Shown: one piece after another, positions 1 through 13,569 of the stretch
Numbering within the stretch: the first letter of the stretch is position 1
How the letters are laid out: every line of letters starts with the position of its first letter
Origin: Tubiluchus corallicola
Lineage: Eukaryota > Priapulida > Priapulimorpha > Priapulimorphida > Tubiluchidae
NCBI GenBank assembly: GCA_030141605.1
Contig: JAQGDQ010000317.1
Coordinates: 62,001-126,000 of the forward strand
DNA length: 64,000 nucleotides
Reading direction: 5' to 3'
The notes under the pieces: model-generated
Seen by the model: the letters and a program-made list of their open reading frames with translations, nothing else
Told to the model about the DNA's origin: nothing
The model's database searches: none
Translations under genes and position numbers: made by a program

Positions 1-235
1 TATTCCAAATAAATGACAGATAAGTTTATTTCCTTTTCTAATTCAGTTGTGTTTATCTAATGAGTGTATCAGAATGACTTAAAACAGAATTTTTGAAACA
101 GGCTAACAATAACAGACTGCAAGCAGATACCAAATCACAATAATATCAGAGCTTTCAAAAAATGAAATTTTTTATAAACAAGACATGATAACAAGAGAAA
201 TAAATAAAAGTAGTGCGTTCATAGATTATAAATAC

Positions 236-3200
236 CTTGGCATTTAAACACACCAGGCAAGTTACTAAACTGTAACTGTTCCTCCCCAATGTAACACAAT
301 GTCAGCATCTTAAGAAGGTTCCTGGTAAGATATTTTCCTGTTAACATGGGACCTAACCTGTGTGATAGCCACAGGACACTATCTGTTGCAGCATGTGATA
401 TATTGTACTCAGTAACATGTGACCTAGACAATACAGATGAGTCGGCTTCAGCTTTTTCTACGTTAGATACTTCAAGTGCATTTTCGTCTTTCTGGGCGAT
501 ATCTGTGTTCAGTTCCACTTCAGTTTCATGATCAAATTCAAAAATTTCATCTGTTTGTATGTCATCGAGTGGCACAGCAGCAACAACTTCTTCCGTAGGT
601 GCTTCTTCATCAGTTTCAATACTTTCGTGATCATGCTCACGGTCTGCATCACTTTCAATGGCACCATCCAGCTGTGGGACTGAAAAACACACAGCATCAT
701 CAACATTCATTGTTCCTGACTCTAAATTATCTTTATTATCACTTATGGCAGCATTACAGCATTCAGCAGCATCTACAGTGACGTCCTCTCCAGCTGATGG
801 CACAACGATATCATCTGCCTTTTCAGGACTTGTTTCTCTTAAAATTTTTTTAATATGTTCACTTTCACCAACTTCAGGAATCTGATCGGCGATGTTCATG
901 ACTTCGTGTTGCTTTTCTCCACCCACTTCTTCTGTTCCTACTAATTTCTCAACAGGTTTTAAATGAGCAGGAGCTGGTCGCCGCAAAGTACCGGCCGGCG
1001 TTCCCATTTGTTCCATAGGGTCATAGTCTTTATAGCTGCTGACAGCTTCCACTATGAGAGTACTAAAATTGCTAAGAAATGTTTGTAAACCAAGTCGAAC
1101 AATGAGTTTAAGTAGAAATGTTTGGTGGTAAAATTTTACATGCTTAGCCGTTGTATCTTCAGTATTGTACAAGCGTATTAGGAATGGTAATAACTGCCTA
1201 GCAGTGTCTTGTGGCCCGAGTATCTCACCAACTGGGTTAAACATCAACCAAATAGCACCAACAGATGTGCTTGATTGTCCCATCAAAAGAGTTATAAGAG
1301 GCATAAGAAATGCAATGCCCTCTTCATCTAGCTGTGGCAGTAATTTGACAATGCGTGTACAAGTATTTCTAGCATCATCTGGTAATATTTGGAAATTCAT
1401 CTGCTTAAATGCATTGTAGTCATGCATGACGCTGTACAACTCATCAAAATACTTGGGAAAAGGGAACACAGCAAACACTGGATGCAGTAAGTGAGCTGGA
1501 GTAGGAGGTGGAAGGCCTCGTGAGCTCACTGGCTCATATTCAAACACAAGACTAGCTTCACCAGGCTCATCATCAACTTGTTTTTCACTGTTTTTAGAAA
1601 GCTGTAACAAAGTATCTAAGCCTTCTCGAATAAACCTGGAAAAACAGAACATGAGTAGGCTAAATCAACTGTTTCTACCTAATTACTTTTAGCAGATTTT
1701 CTCTGGCTACCTGTCACTGTTCTCTGAAAACAACATGAAACAAGAAAATTAAAGAAGCAAAACTCATACTATACTAACTTAATTTCAAAGGAATAAATTA
1801 ACATTGTTACCAAGTGTTACCAATAGTTACCACTGTAGTTGGTAAAACACTTACCTAGGGAAGATAGAATGATCCATGTGATAATGATTTTTAATGATAG
1901 AATGCCGGTCTGCCAAATTTGGTTTTTCACCAGCTGACTTTGGTTTCGCACCAAGAAATAGTTCAGCAATTAAGCAGCCTAAAGATTGCATATCTCGCAA
2001 TTTTTCTTTGTCACTGCACCACCAAGTGGCAGCACGTGCCTGCAACAGAAATCAATTTTCAAAACTACGTGTTGATTTAAAAGGCATAACTACTAATAAA
2101 ACACGTAAAAATGATCCTTAGTTCTGCCTAAAAAAGCAACGGAAGTTTTACTGCAGTCTAAAGGGACTAGGGCAACAAGTTAACAGCCACACTGTATTTC
2201 TTTATATTTGATAAAATTATCATGAAATAGTTTACAAATAAAAGTATGCATGTGAATTGACAGAGAGTATCAACAGACGAAAGCAGCAGTTATACAAATT
2301 TTGTATGCTTGTTCAAAATCAGAAGAGAAGTTATGAAAGATTTATTAAATGTTTCAAATAATTAAGCAAAATTATCTGTTATACATTGTCAGGCTGAGAA
2401 ACATGTCCAGGCTGAAGATGAATCATTTTTGCATCGACATCCAATTTCGTCAAAAATGCACACTTTTTCTCTATTTCTTCTAGTTCTTGCAGCGGATTGG
2501 CAATGACTGGAACTGTCAAAACTGCATCAGACTCAGCGATTTCAACAAAATCCCAGGAACTTCCGTTGTTAACTTTTGATTCGGTCAACTCACTTGCTGA
2601 ACTCGTTACTCGGGATTGTTCATTCACAGTTTCCATGTGTTTTGCAGATATTAGGCTGTCCTCAGCTGAATCCAGTTCTTGCTGCAAAACAAATTACAAA
2701 ACCATTTTATAAAACAAAAGTTTGACTTAGTCAACTACATTTAACTTGCACCTCTGTGACTGAAAAACTGCTACTATTAAGTGAAATGTTAAGTGACTAT
2801 ATACACATACACATGCTGAGAAGCCACTGAAGCGATTAATATGAGTTAACAAAAAGTTAGAATTAGCCAAACTCAACAGACCAGACTGCATTTTGCTAAA
2901 TTAAATTGGAATGTTACTAAGATTCACATTTACAGGTACAGTTGTCTGTAGACATTAAACCAAGCATAGAAAATTCAAGAAAGAAAATAAACCACATTAC
3001 CTGTAACCAAAAAGAAACAGGTGGTTCATCAATAAACTTTTGTGGGTGTGGTTCTGTGAATAACTGCACAATGCCACAATTTCTCAGACTTGTGTCTTGC
3101 TGCACAAGATGCAGACAAACGTTCTTAGATTTGACTGCAGCCACACCTGTTAACTAGAAACAATTTTTATTATTTAGACTTGAGATTGTTACAGTCTGCA

Positions 3201-6200
3201 AAACTCAGATATGATAACGAACGTATCAAAAACCGTTAATTTTTATATACCTGCACATACTTATAGACTCTATAACTGAAAGGACTTCTCAAAATCCACT
3301 GAAAGAACTAACCATTCTTCTTAGCTCAACAAATTCATCTAGAGGTGCTTCAGTCTTTGTTTGCAGATTAGGAATTAGTCCGACCAGGTCAGTGTAAAAA
3401 TTGCCTCCCCACCCCTAGATTGGCCACATGATTTAAAATAAAAGCCTATAAACTACATCTATTTTTTATTCTATAAAAAAAGGAAAGAAAAACTTACTGT
3501 GAATCGTATTGCTAATATACAGAAACCACTAACATCATGACTATAACAATCAAGACCAAGAACAAAATTAAAACCAGAATAATGGGCCTAGAGGCGATCA
3601 CTGCTTAGAAAGTATTGCAAAAGATCAGATTTCTCCACATAAAACTTAATATAGCCTTACTTTGTAGCCGAAAACCAAATCAATCCAATAGTGCAACTTT
3701 CGAGAAACACTTTCACTCTCCAAAGCTGCTCTGTGATGACGAATAAAATCTTCAACTCCTGTGCACCAAGATGGCACATCCAGATCGGGAAGATCATCAT
3801 GTATGGAACTGAATATATTGGGGTCAGTGAAAAACTCCGGAATGCATTCATCCGGCGTCCACTCAAAAATGCGCTGTAAACTTGCTGGGTACTCATGAGG
3901 CACCCATTTGGTACGGACATGCCTAAAAATGAGATACATTTGTATTACAATAGCTTGACAGGTTCTCTGCTATTATTAAAAGACTGCGTATTAATACCAG
4001 AGTTTTAGCTGGCTATTAACCAATTTTAACTTACTTGCACAACAAATCAACTGAAGTCTGACGAGCTTTGTACATATAATAAGTAATATCAGACAGAAAA
4101 TCAGTGATGTGGTGAGGCAGAGTGGAAATTGCCTGATCTGTGTAACCTATAGCCAACTGAGTATGCATTAAACTCTCATACGTGAGATCCAACTGTCTAT
4201 CACCTAAAAAACAACGATAGAATTATTCAAAACTTGTACTATTGATATCATATAATCTGCAGAGCAAAATCATGCATTGGCAAACTTTTTATCAATTTTT
4301 TATAAAAACTGATAAGCAAAGAACAATCTAGTAAGAATAAAATGTTAATAATGATGTTTTGTAAATTCTCATAGCTCATGCACTATTTTTAGTCTTTGTC
4401 AATATCTACCAGTCTCTATACCCTCTTGCTCTGATGTACTATGTACAGCATTTACTATAATGCCTACCAGATGCCTGACCTGATGTGTTCAAAAAGAATC
4501 TTCATTGACTGGCTGCAAACTAATGCAGCTGATTTCGCCATCACAATACTAATCTGCCTACGATAATATATGACTATACTATACTATAATGTATGTGAAC
4601 ATTAAAAATCCTGAAACCGTTAAAGGTGTGTAGCCATGCCGCACTTGATGCCTTACCTAATACCAAATGCCATAACATATACATATATATACAATTTCTC
4701 TCAAATAGTGCTTAACTACTATCTAAACCTTGTATATACCTTTATTTAATCGATATTTGGTTTTGCTTAGATCTCTCCATCCTCCGTCAGCTGAGGTGAA
4801 ATCAATCACCCACGGCAACACCGGATGCAGATTTGGATCTCCCATTCGCCGTCCAGCAAGACTATTCAAGCTCATTAAGTAATCAAAATTTGTAATTTTG
4901 CCAGACTCCCACTTCTGCGTGAGCTCGGGTAGTGGAATGTTAATCAAATTTATATCTGTGCTACACTGTGTCTCAGTTTTTGGTTTTACTACTACTCTTG
5001 GATTAGAGAACAACTTTGGTATTTTGACCTGTACGCACATGCTAGGAGAGAGTGACACATCGTGTGCACACAAATCGCCAACTGTAAAACCACCAGCATG
5101 ACAAGACTGAAGCAGTCGAAGAAGTTGAAAAATCACAAATAAAGCTTTTGCACTCGACGATGAAAACATCGATGGAGAAAATAAGATCGCATCATGAAGT
5201 GTAAATTCAGTATATGGATAAACAACACAAAGCATAGATGGCGTTTTAACTACAAAAACTGGCTGCAGGATCACAGAATGGTTATGTTTTGTAGGGACGT
5301 AAATTGCATAGTTCACTGCTAAGTTTGACTTGACTGGTGTAACACCATACAAGTGCGAAATTGCCTCTACCAAAAATTCTTCATGAGTCTGCAAAGTAAG
5401 TTGAAAAATAAATCAAAATCCACAAAACAAATTCCTGTATAGTGAGAAAAAAGGCTAATCTCTTTGTATTCTAACAACAGGTGCTTTGATGTGTTTAGCC
5501 AGCCTTTTCTATTGTTTAATATGATTTGCTAACACGCACGCACGCACGCACGCACACACACACAAAAACAAATTCTCCATAAACACAGCAGTGCATACTG
5601 ACAGAAAAAAGCATGTAACGCCTTTAACCAGGAGTTAACTTAAAAGCTACAGGAAAGGAACAAGAGCAAAAAAATTTAGTGGCACGTTGCGTGCCAGAGA
5701 TCAAACTGTGTAGGATGAGTGCATCAAGCTGGATTATAGCCGATTTGCTATGCTGACTTGGAAATGTAATGCAAAGTAATGGACTGACAAAATAATAAAT
5801 AAAAGGAACAACTTTTACTAAACTTTAACATAGAAAATGCTAAAATTAATAACAATTTATGAAAAAAAATAGTAGAAATTGTTTTTTTCAATAATGTGAG
5901 TGCCTGCATAAATTGACTTAGATAAAAGGAATCTTAAGAAAGGACAGAAACAATTCTTTTCATCTCAAGATGTCTTTTTCTTTATAAAGATGACAGTAGT
6001 AACAATTTAGCTTCACTTACAAAGTAAACTGTACCAGTTTGTAATTCACATGTAACTTAAACAAATGTAATATTTTAAAATACCAAGCAAAACTAGTAAA
6101 AACAACTTTACTACAATAAATAAAACTTATGAATGAAAAATCTGTTAAACTTTTGCCAGAAATATACCAACCCTGACTGTAGTTTTAGTATGTGCTTTAC

Positions 6201-7176
6201 GACCATATTTACGATTGGCTGCTTCGCACAAGTTAATTCGATTTTGTTTGTTCACGTAAGCCATCACAGAAGAGTAGTCTTCACTGAGTCCATTAATCAT
6301 ACGACTGCTTGTTGGAATGTGACTGCCGAGAAAAAACAAGATTTTGTTTTTAAAAACAATTAAGTTACACACACTGCTTTTAAAACGACAGTGAGCCACA
6401 CGTTAAAAAAACAGACAGTTGCAATAAACAAGATGATCTCAGTAATATTACTTGTACCGTATTATCATTCATGCACTATGAGAGAAGCATAACTAAAAAT
6501 TTACATTATAACTGCTTTGTTAGTGATGCATACCATTTCCTTGTGCAGAATATATAAATGATGCACAATTTCCAAATTCAGCCAAAATAATTCAGAAGCT
6601 ACTGCATCTTTTAAACACACAGCTGCTTGGGGTCGCAAAAGTTTGCTCCAATGCCAGTGAGTGCAAGACAACTTACCCAGTTGTCAACAAATTAATACCG
6701 CTTTTTAATTTTTTTATACATAAATGTACAGTCCAGTGTTGCATCTATTACTGCCATAATTTATTAGACAAAATTGTTGCAAATTTTGCAAAATCACAAA
6801 GTGCTGTGATAGTATCAAGAGCAGTGATCACTTGAAAAATAAGATGTCAATTAACTAAATACAGACATGATGCCAATCTTGTAAGGTCCTCAAATCAATC
6901 GCTGTAGCTAAATAATGAATATTTTTCTGTTCCTTTTCTTGATCTGATTGTCAACAAAATTAACAGGCCCTGACAAAATAAGGAAAATGTACAAACTTAC
7001 AGTATGATGAAACCTTCATGGATAGAAGTCATCTGAAAAGTAAGACGAAGCCATGGGGATGCTGGTGGGGGAGTGGATGGATACAAATGTTCCATACATT
7101 GATCAGCCTCTGGCATGAAATGATGCTCTGGAACTTTGCCAGTGGAGCATATTTCGTCAACCCATTCTCTATGAAC
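236..7176 (-). CDS. WDR81: WDR81 orthologue, 5' portion (BEACH domain protein; gene runs off the left edge)
   Basis: WDR81 acts with WDR91 on endosomes, restraining PI3-kinase/Rab7 maturation and supporting autophagy. Nine phase-compatible exons, minus strand: 7001-7176, 6172-6322, 4740-5388, 4035-4203, 3661-3922, 3001-3153, 2385-2681, 1855-2039, 236-1635, about 1,147 codons. Seen directly: the BEACH core with [20 protein letters not shown] and TPDECIPEF, then LPDLDVPSW and [11 protein letters not shown]; after it [13 protein letters not shown], a kinase-like remnant ([14 protein letters not shown]), [16 protein letters not shown] and [20 protein letters not shown]. All follow human WDR81 in order. 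An acidic spacer fills about codons 280-410 of the last exon. The last exon ends at a GTATTT donor, so the C-terminal WD40 propeller lies to the left of the window. The two most 5' exons are the least certain; the donor of 6172-6322 (AGG|GTTGGT) is weak. The true start codon was not found. Confidence is high for identity, moderate for the 5' end. Confidence 0.93.
3313..3414 (-). other. Candidate 34-codon phase-0 cassette exon in WDR81
   Basis: Inside the intron between WDR81 exons 3661-3922 and 3001-3153 there is an open 102-nt segment with an AG acceptor (CTAG) and a GTTAGT donor. Both neighbouring junctions are phase 0, so its inclusion keeps the frame. The peptide contains [20 protein letters not shown]. 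It would fall between FGYK and [11 protein letters not shown], which are contiguous in known WDR81 proteins, so it is either an alternative exon or a chance open stretch. Confidence 0.3.
5533..5566. repeat. (ACGC)n/(AC)n microsatellite
   Basis: Short CACG tetranucleotide run passing into a CA dinucleotide run, in the WDR81 intron upstream of the BEACH exon. Confidence 0.9.
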
Positions 7177-9601
7177 CTAAATAGGTAACATATATGTGAA
7201 CTTGCTAGGATCCACACATCCAAAGTGTCAAAAACAAACACATCCGTTTATGGTTTTATAAATATTTTTAAAATGATATGTTTAGAAAAATTTGCAGTTA
7301 CAAAATAGCTTTAGCTATACAACTTAGACAACTTCAAAAAGTCTTAAAAGCAAGAAAAGCAACAGTCCTGGTCTTATAAAGATGAATTATAATAAATGCT
7401 GACATCTTCAATTTATTTTCAAGACATGAATGAAAAACCAAAATTTTCCTACATATTGTTAAGTCCACTAGAAATTGTTCTCTACATGTATATTACTAAA
7501 AAGAACTCACATCACATATTATCGAAAAAAATCTTTACTCTAGAATGATGTACATATGCTGCAGCTATGACCTTGTGAGAGTAAGAAGATTTTATATTTG
7601 GGAAAAAAAACAAAAGCGCCTATAATAGTCTCCTTCTGTTTGGCTTGACTGACGTCATAGAAATAGCATGGTCACATATTTGTATGATAACAAATATTGT
7701 GTATGACGAGTGCTCAACACTAGTCTTAATAACTTACACGGATTCATAGAGATATTTAATTTAAGTTTAACAATGCTGTATTCTTCATTTCTGGAAATTC
7801 CCAGAAACATGCTAATTTTTTATGGTTTCACAGCCAAATATTTTGGATAGACAAGAAAATCCCTTAAGCTTTGGGAACTGCAAAAATAACCGATTTGTGA
7901 CAACTAGTAGCTTTCTATTCCTTTCCCACATAAGTAATTCGGCAGGAAAACCTGCAAATTCAGTCAATTCTCTGCAGTGCTTTTGCAGTGAACATTATGA
8001 GTGGCAATTTTTGGAGAACTTTTGATCTTGATCATGATATGAGGTTTTCTCATACTTATTGAGTATACTTCATTGATGTCTATTACAAAAAAAGATAAAT
8101 ATATTGTAGGTTGATGACCTTGACCTCAGATAATATGTGACCTGGTGCAACATTCTCTATGTCTTGTATTCTCATCCATTAACCAAAAAATAACTCAGCA
8201 ACTCACTGCTACACTGTAAAATGTGTGCTCATTTACAAAAATGATTTTTTAAAGAACGACAATGGCAACAATAGCAACAACAACAACCTAGCAAAGCACA
8301 GTAAAGTGCAAAACAACACTTAAATGTCAGCGAACATTAATTTCCAGAAAAACAAGTTTAGCGTGCAAGAAAGAAAAACTGCAAAAAACACAAATGATAC
8401 CTACAAGAAATATAGCTTCTGCAGATGAAGTAGTTTGAAACTGGTGACATTTAAGTTTCAAAATTTCAATGATATTATCCATTATGTTTAGTTATACATG
8501 CACATGAATTTCTAAATTTGTCATTCTTGGACTTTTTCTGCACCATTTCTTTCTTCTCAAGTAATTCTGCAAAAACACAAGGTGATATAAGTAACAGAAA
8601 TGCTACGAAATCACCTGAATCTATTTTGTAAGAAACATAAAAATCATTAAAGTCATTAGTTAAAGTCATTAACATAAGCATATAAATAGCAGATGTAAAG
8701 CAATGATCCTTATATTTTAATCTTTTCAAGGATTCCTCTTCATCCATTAAGCTACTGTGTTCCTCTATCTCCAAAATAAAATTTGCAGTAATATTTCTTC
8801 TTTCTGCATAGACAGACAAGCTTAGACAAGTCTTGCAATTCCTATTTCATACTGTTCCCATCTGGTACCAGAGTAATTACCCGCTTTGTTATTACCCGAG
8901 CTAATATTTTTACCTGGTTCAAACAATGAAAATGCTGACATTATTAAATTTTGTAATACGATATACATTGTTAGAAAAGAGAATTTAAGATTTAAATGCC
9001 ACCTTCTGTTATACACTTCTATGGTAGGTACCTACAATCAGACTATTAACTGCTGCGTTGGCAAAGTGCCAGGACAACAGCCAGTAGAGAAATGGCAGAT
9101 CGAGTCTTGCTCATGGGTGACTTACAAAAAACTGTGATTTTTACCAAGGGATTAATTACCCAAATGAAATTGTTTATTAACCTTTAAAACCTATACCAGG
9201 CCACGAACAAAGATACAAATAAATGGACTGTTAAGTTTAACACCACACAAAAAGGATAATACAGATTATTTTATTCCCCTAATACCTATGCTGTATTAAT
9301 AGTGCTTAGTGTGATACTACCTATGCTGATATTGCTGACTCATTCATAAAGTCTGCAACTAAGTAATTGAAAAGTATGGCAGATAAAAAACCCATCAAAT
9401 GCCTTGTGGGGAAAACACTAACTTTTGCGACTAACAGTTCGTTTGTTCTGGCTCTCAAAGCATAATGAATGCTTGTTGTTAACATAATAGTGCAGTCATC
9501 TGAAATTCCTTCCCAAATAACCATACCTTCTTTTATTTTCATAAAAAGGATTGTATAGTAAAATATGATGTAAACATGATATAAGTCCAAACCACGCTTA
9601 C
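7177..9601. other. Upstream of the recognised WDR81 exons: no certain gene
   Basis: AT-rich sequence with several short open frames (for example 8475-8819 minus) but no recognisable protein. Part of it is probably the 5' intron region of WDR81, because the first recognised exon at 7001-7176 has no obvious start codon. Confidence 0.5.
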
Positions 9602-9695
9602 AAAGTCTATCACGTTCAGCTATCTTCCATCTAAATAATGGATTTCTATTAATTTCCAATGCACCAATTCTTGCTCTCACCAGCAACTCCGCCAT
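9602..9695 (-). other. Possible first coding exon (unassigned)
   Basis: An ATG in fair context opens 31 codons (MAELLVRARIGALEINRNPL then FRWKIAERDRL) and runs into a GTAAGC donor in phase 1. It lies 2.4 kb upstream of WDR81 on the same strand and could be its first coding exon. It does not join exon 7001-7176 in frame directly, so an unseen intermediate exon would be needed. It may belong to another gene or be chance. Confidence 0.25.
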
Positions 9696-9879
9696 ATATA
9701 CATATCGTTCACTCAGTTTTCAAACCTTGTGGTTTGTTGTGCAAAAACATATTACGAGTAGAAAATACTTCCAGTTAATCCTACCATAGTTGTAAACCTT
9801 TTTCCCTCATCTTTTTTAAATTAACTGATTTCAACCTTTTTCACAAAAAATTAAGTCAGCTATTTTCTTCAACTCATCC

Positions 9880-10930
9880 CATGAAAGTTCTCCAAGCACC
9901 AAAATGTTTCCAAAGACTTCAAAGTAATTATAAAAAAATTACTCATCTAACTCACTTAGACCCTATCCTGCTACACACTGCAAAGCATATTACCCTTTCA
10001 ACCAGTCTATCCTTGTATATCCAAATAAATATAATTGTATTCAAGCTTCACTCTCTCTCTTCAAATGATGAAAAACCAACCTCTCTTCTCACAGCAGCTC
10101 CAATATACACTTTTGTTTTCCATATCCATCTTGCAAATTCATCCTGCATACTTTCACCTCTTTCTGACAAAATATCCTACCAACACAACCAAACATTGTC
10201 TTAGGTACAATTACAGACTTCCATTCAACTCTCCCTAGTTCTCTTCTTGAATCTGAAGACATAGCCGTATATTTCAATGCACCAATTCCTCAAATCTGGA
10301 GTCCTCTCTTTCCAACCATTTTCATTTCCACTTTCTTTAAGTAGCACACCTAAATATTTTCTTTACATGGACACCTTCACATGACAACCACTTAAGTGAT
10401 CTAACATAAACCTCTCACCTTAGTCACCATTGGAAACCTCATCACTTGCTAACAATACAGATATGCACCTAATTGCACTGAAACCCATTCCGTACTGAGC
10501 ACAAACACCTTCAGCTAACAACAGTAAGCTACTATGGCTTGCCGCTCATCTGCAAATAGAATAAGATCATCACCGAAAGCTAAAACGTACCCAACCTCTC
10601 CTACATTTGACATAATGCACTTCAGTTAACCCGATCACATGCTTTCTACAGATCTAGTAGAACCGCACACACATTTTTGTTTTGAGCTTTAGAAATTATG
10701 ACCCAATTATCTTCTAATCTTCTATACGAATAAAACCCATTTTGCACATCAGCAACCACATTCTCGTCTTCTATTGCACTCACTAGACTATCTTTGAAAA
10801 TCCTTGATAGAAGTTTGCCCATTACCGATATTATTGTAATTGACCTATAACTATAACTTTATAATGTCATAAGTAAATCACTCTTCCACAAACAAGGAAC
10901 AAGTAAAAGTACTCTTCCATGAAAAAGTTA
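9880..10930 (-). mobile_element. Decayed non-LTR retrotransposon (reverse transcriptase remnant)
   Basis: On the minus strand, fragments of a LINE reverse transcriptase are readable across stops and frameshifts: a palm-type start (SITIISVMGKLLSRIFKD), a segment like DVQNGFYSYRRLEDNWVI, then VCAVLLDL, and an FGDDLILFADE segment equivalent to the catalytic FADD box. Further downstream (10089-10277) an open piece includes VPKTMFGCVGRIFC, in the position of post-RT LINE sequence. Inactive. The clade cannot be fixed by eye; boundaries are approximate. Confidence 0.7.
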
Positions 10931-11164
10931 GTTGCTAACCGTCGTGCCCATTACGCCTGTTGCCAATGAGCACGCACAATTTTAAAATAAAAGAAATCTG
11001 TCCTCAAGTTACACAGCAGTAATTCAGCAAAAGATTAAACAATGCTATGCCAGTTCCATTGGCTTCTTAACCACATCTTCCGGCCAATAACAACATAACG
11101 ATACGGGAAACCTTTGGTTGAGTGACCATGTTTTCAAAGTATACAAATTTAAAGTAAAGAAAGT

Positions 11165-13205
11165 TGCTGCGCAGCAGTTCGCGCAGTTAGTGTCGCCCTA
11201 GCGGCACAGCAGTACGGACTGTTGTCAATTACAATACAGCGCAAGCTGTGTGTACTGTAGCAGATGAATTGATGAGACTACCAAAACAAGGCCGGTTAGC
11301 AGGCGCTCATAAATTGCTCAGTAGTGAGTTGCGAAAACACAACTAAAATATCTTTTTAAATTTGCAAGGATGAAGCCAGGTAATTATAATAAAATGTTAA
11401 TTATAACACAGTTTTGTAACTTTTGTTAAAAGTTAAATATTTTGTACACTAAGCAAAGACTGCAAAGCCTACATCTCTCTTTGGCGATTTATAGCAGCCG
11501 TTATATTTTTGAATAATATTTAAAGCAAGCATAAGGCATTAAGAATAATTAGTAGTTAAAATAAAAACTATTATAATCATATCTCATGAAAATTAATAGG
11601 CTTATTTACAAAAGAAGTTAAGAAAGTTGATCATATTGAAAGTTTGCAAATACCTGGCTTCTGTAGTATTCTATTTCTGGAGAAATATTTGTTCCAAACA
11701 GCATTCCTATCTAATATGTTCTTATCAGGAAATATAACTTGAAGAAATATTAGGCCTGGCTTCATGTCTAATACCTTTCATAGAAAAAAATTGATTATTT
11801 CAGAAGAGCAATTAATTTTTCCAGAACAAAACTTAATCTAAGCATCTACATGTTTTGTTAATTCCAAGTTAAAAGAAGTTTAAAAAGCATATAATCATAC
11901 ATTGGCCTTTGTTATGAGGAGTTGGTTATAAAATCACGTCGAACAAACGGAGATGCACTTATCACATTACTCCTCTTTTTTACTATCAGTGAACAAAAAA
12001 TAACAAAACAAAACATCAGAGCTGTCATCCTAAGCGGCCAGCATTACTTCCACCTCTATAACAACCAACTAACTAGATCAAAATCAAGTTACGGAATTCA
12101 GCTGAGAAGCCAACCTGGAGCATAAATTAGAATCGGCAGGCGTGTCATAACACTTTATATATCATGTATAGAGGTCACTTATATTTAGCCTAATTTTTAA
12201 AATTCAGTTAGGCTTACGTCAAATTAAGTGTTCGTTAAATACAGTTTGTTTATGTGTAAAAAATGTTCTTATATAAGCGTACTAATAAAACACCTGTGGA
12301 TAAAACCACTAACAAGTCTTAATAATTATTATTTATTGATGACCTTAAATTAAGGCCTAGGTGCTAAGGGCAATCACTTTATATCGTTAAATATATAGGC
12401 TCAGCTTCATAGAATCTTTGTATGTAATAATGCATACATCATACATGTATGTGAATCTGTGTGCATGGGTGTATCAAGATGTTACGATGCCCTAGGCTGG
12501 TAGTTCACTCCTACTTATATTTACTACTGTAATGCAAACCTACAATATAATATATATATATGTAACCATATAGATTAATTGCAGGGCATGTAAATGGGTA
12601 CAATTTTTAATGTGCCAAATTCGCTACCTCGCATTGGAGTAAAATGACCAAGAAACAAATGGCAGAAGCTTCAACAAAAGGAAAAGAAGGATCTCTCTCT
12701 CTCTCTCCCTCTCTGTCTCTCTCTTTCTTTCTCTTTCCCACCCTTTCACTGTTTCTCTTCCTCTCCCTCTCTCTTTCTCTCTAAGAGAGGGAGAGAGAGA
12801 GAAAAATCAATAAATCAATTACTTTTCTTCATGGTAGGCAGCCCATCATGCGGTCAGCTAGCCTCTTTCCTCAGGAAGAACAATAAAATTTTACTTACAA
12901 GAAAACTGAAGAAATATTTGCAAGTACATAATACAAACTTATTGCTACAATTTTTTCCTTTCCATTAAATGTTTTCAGTTTTTAAACTAATAATTGCTTT
13001 TAATTGAGTTATTCTTCTTTTATTAAAAACGCAAAAGTGATTTTGGCTTATCGAAATTGAACTTGAGATATTATTACTACAGTCAATGCGCCGCTCTATT
13101 TTTTTTAATTATCTGCCGTTTGATTGCGCCAGCATAGCCGCTAATCGCAAAAACGAAATACGCAACAATAAAATTTCGTTCTTCCTTTTTTACACTTTGA
13201 TGTTA
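11165..13205 (+). repeat. Left arm of a large inverted repeat (dispersed repeat copy 1)
   Basis: About 2 kb that reappears in reverse complement at 18872-21675 with many small differences. Matching landmarks: the segment around GTTCGCGCAGTTAGTGTCGC (11178 here; about 21650 in reverse), the AAGCAAAGACTGCAAAGCC region near 11450, a CT-rich microsatellite, and the inner end (CAAAGTGTA, reverse strand) near 13200. A third partial copy at about 37740 shows that this is a dispersed family. No coding frame is convincing in it. Confidence 0.85.
12692..12803. repeat. CT-rich microsatellite with short GA inversion
   Basis: Polypyrimidine CTCTCT tract followed by AGAGAGGGAGAGAGAGAG, able to fold on itself. 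It is an internal part of the repeat family; the right arm carries its complement at about 19312-19395. Confidence 0.9.
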
Positions 13206-13569
13206 TAGTTGTTAGTACAGAAATAATCTATGGTTTATACTCCTGGCTAAATGATTTGCAAAATAACACAGCAACATTGAAGTTGTTATCAACTATTGCA
13301 CTTAAAAATCAAAATGGTGAGTAAAACGAATTAAACGTTAAAGTTAAACATTGTAAAAGTAAAATTGTGTTACAAGAAACCTATTATAAATGATTTCTGA
13401 TGTCTAATGTGTGTGACATGCAAGATACTACACGACGTTAATTTTGTTTTTGTATCAGGGATATATACTTCAGATGTTTCAATTTTATGTTGTTATAACA
13501 TAAATTACTATAAGTGATAATAGTGAATTGAAGGCTGTTAGATAAATGAAATTACAAACTGTAAAGTTA

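Noticed and set aside
8475-8819. 114-codon minus-strand frame as a WDR81 5' exon
   Set aside because: No resemblance to the WDR81 N-terminus, and trial joins to neighbouring exons gave stops or wrong phase.
9321-9695. 124-codon minus-strand frame as a complete gene
   Set aside because: Only the first 31 codons look protein-like before a good splice donor; the rest resembles intron-translated sequence.
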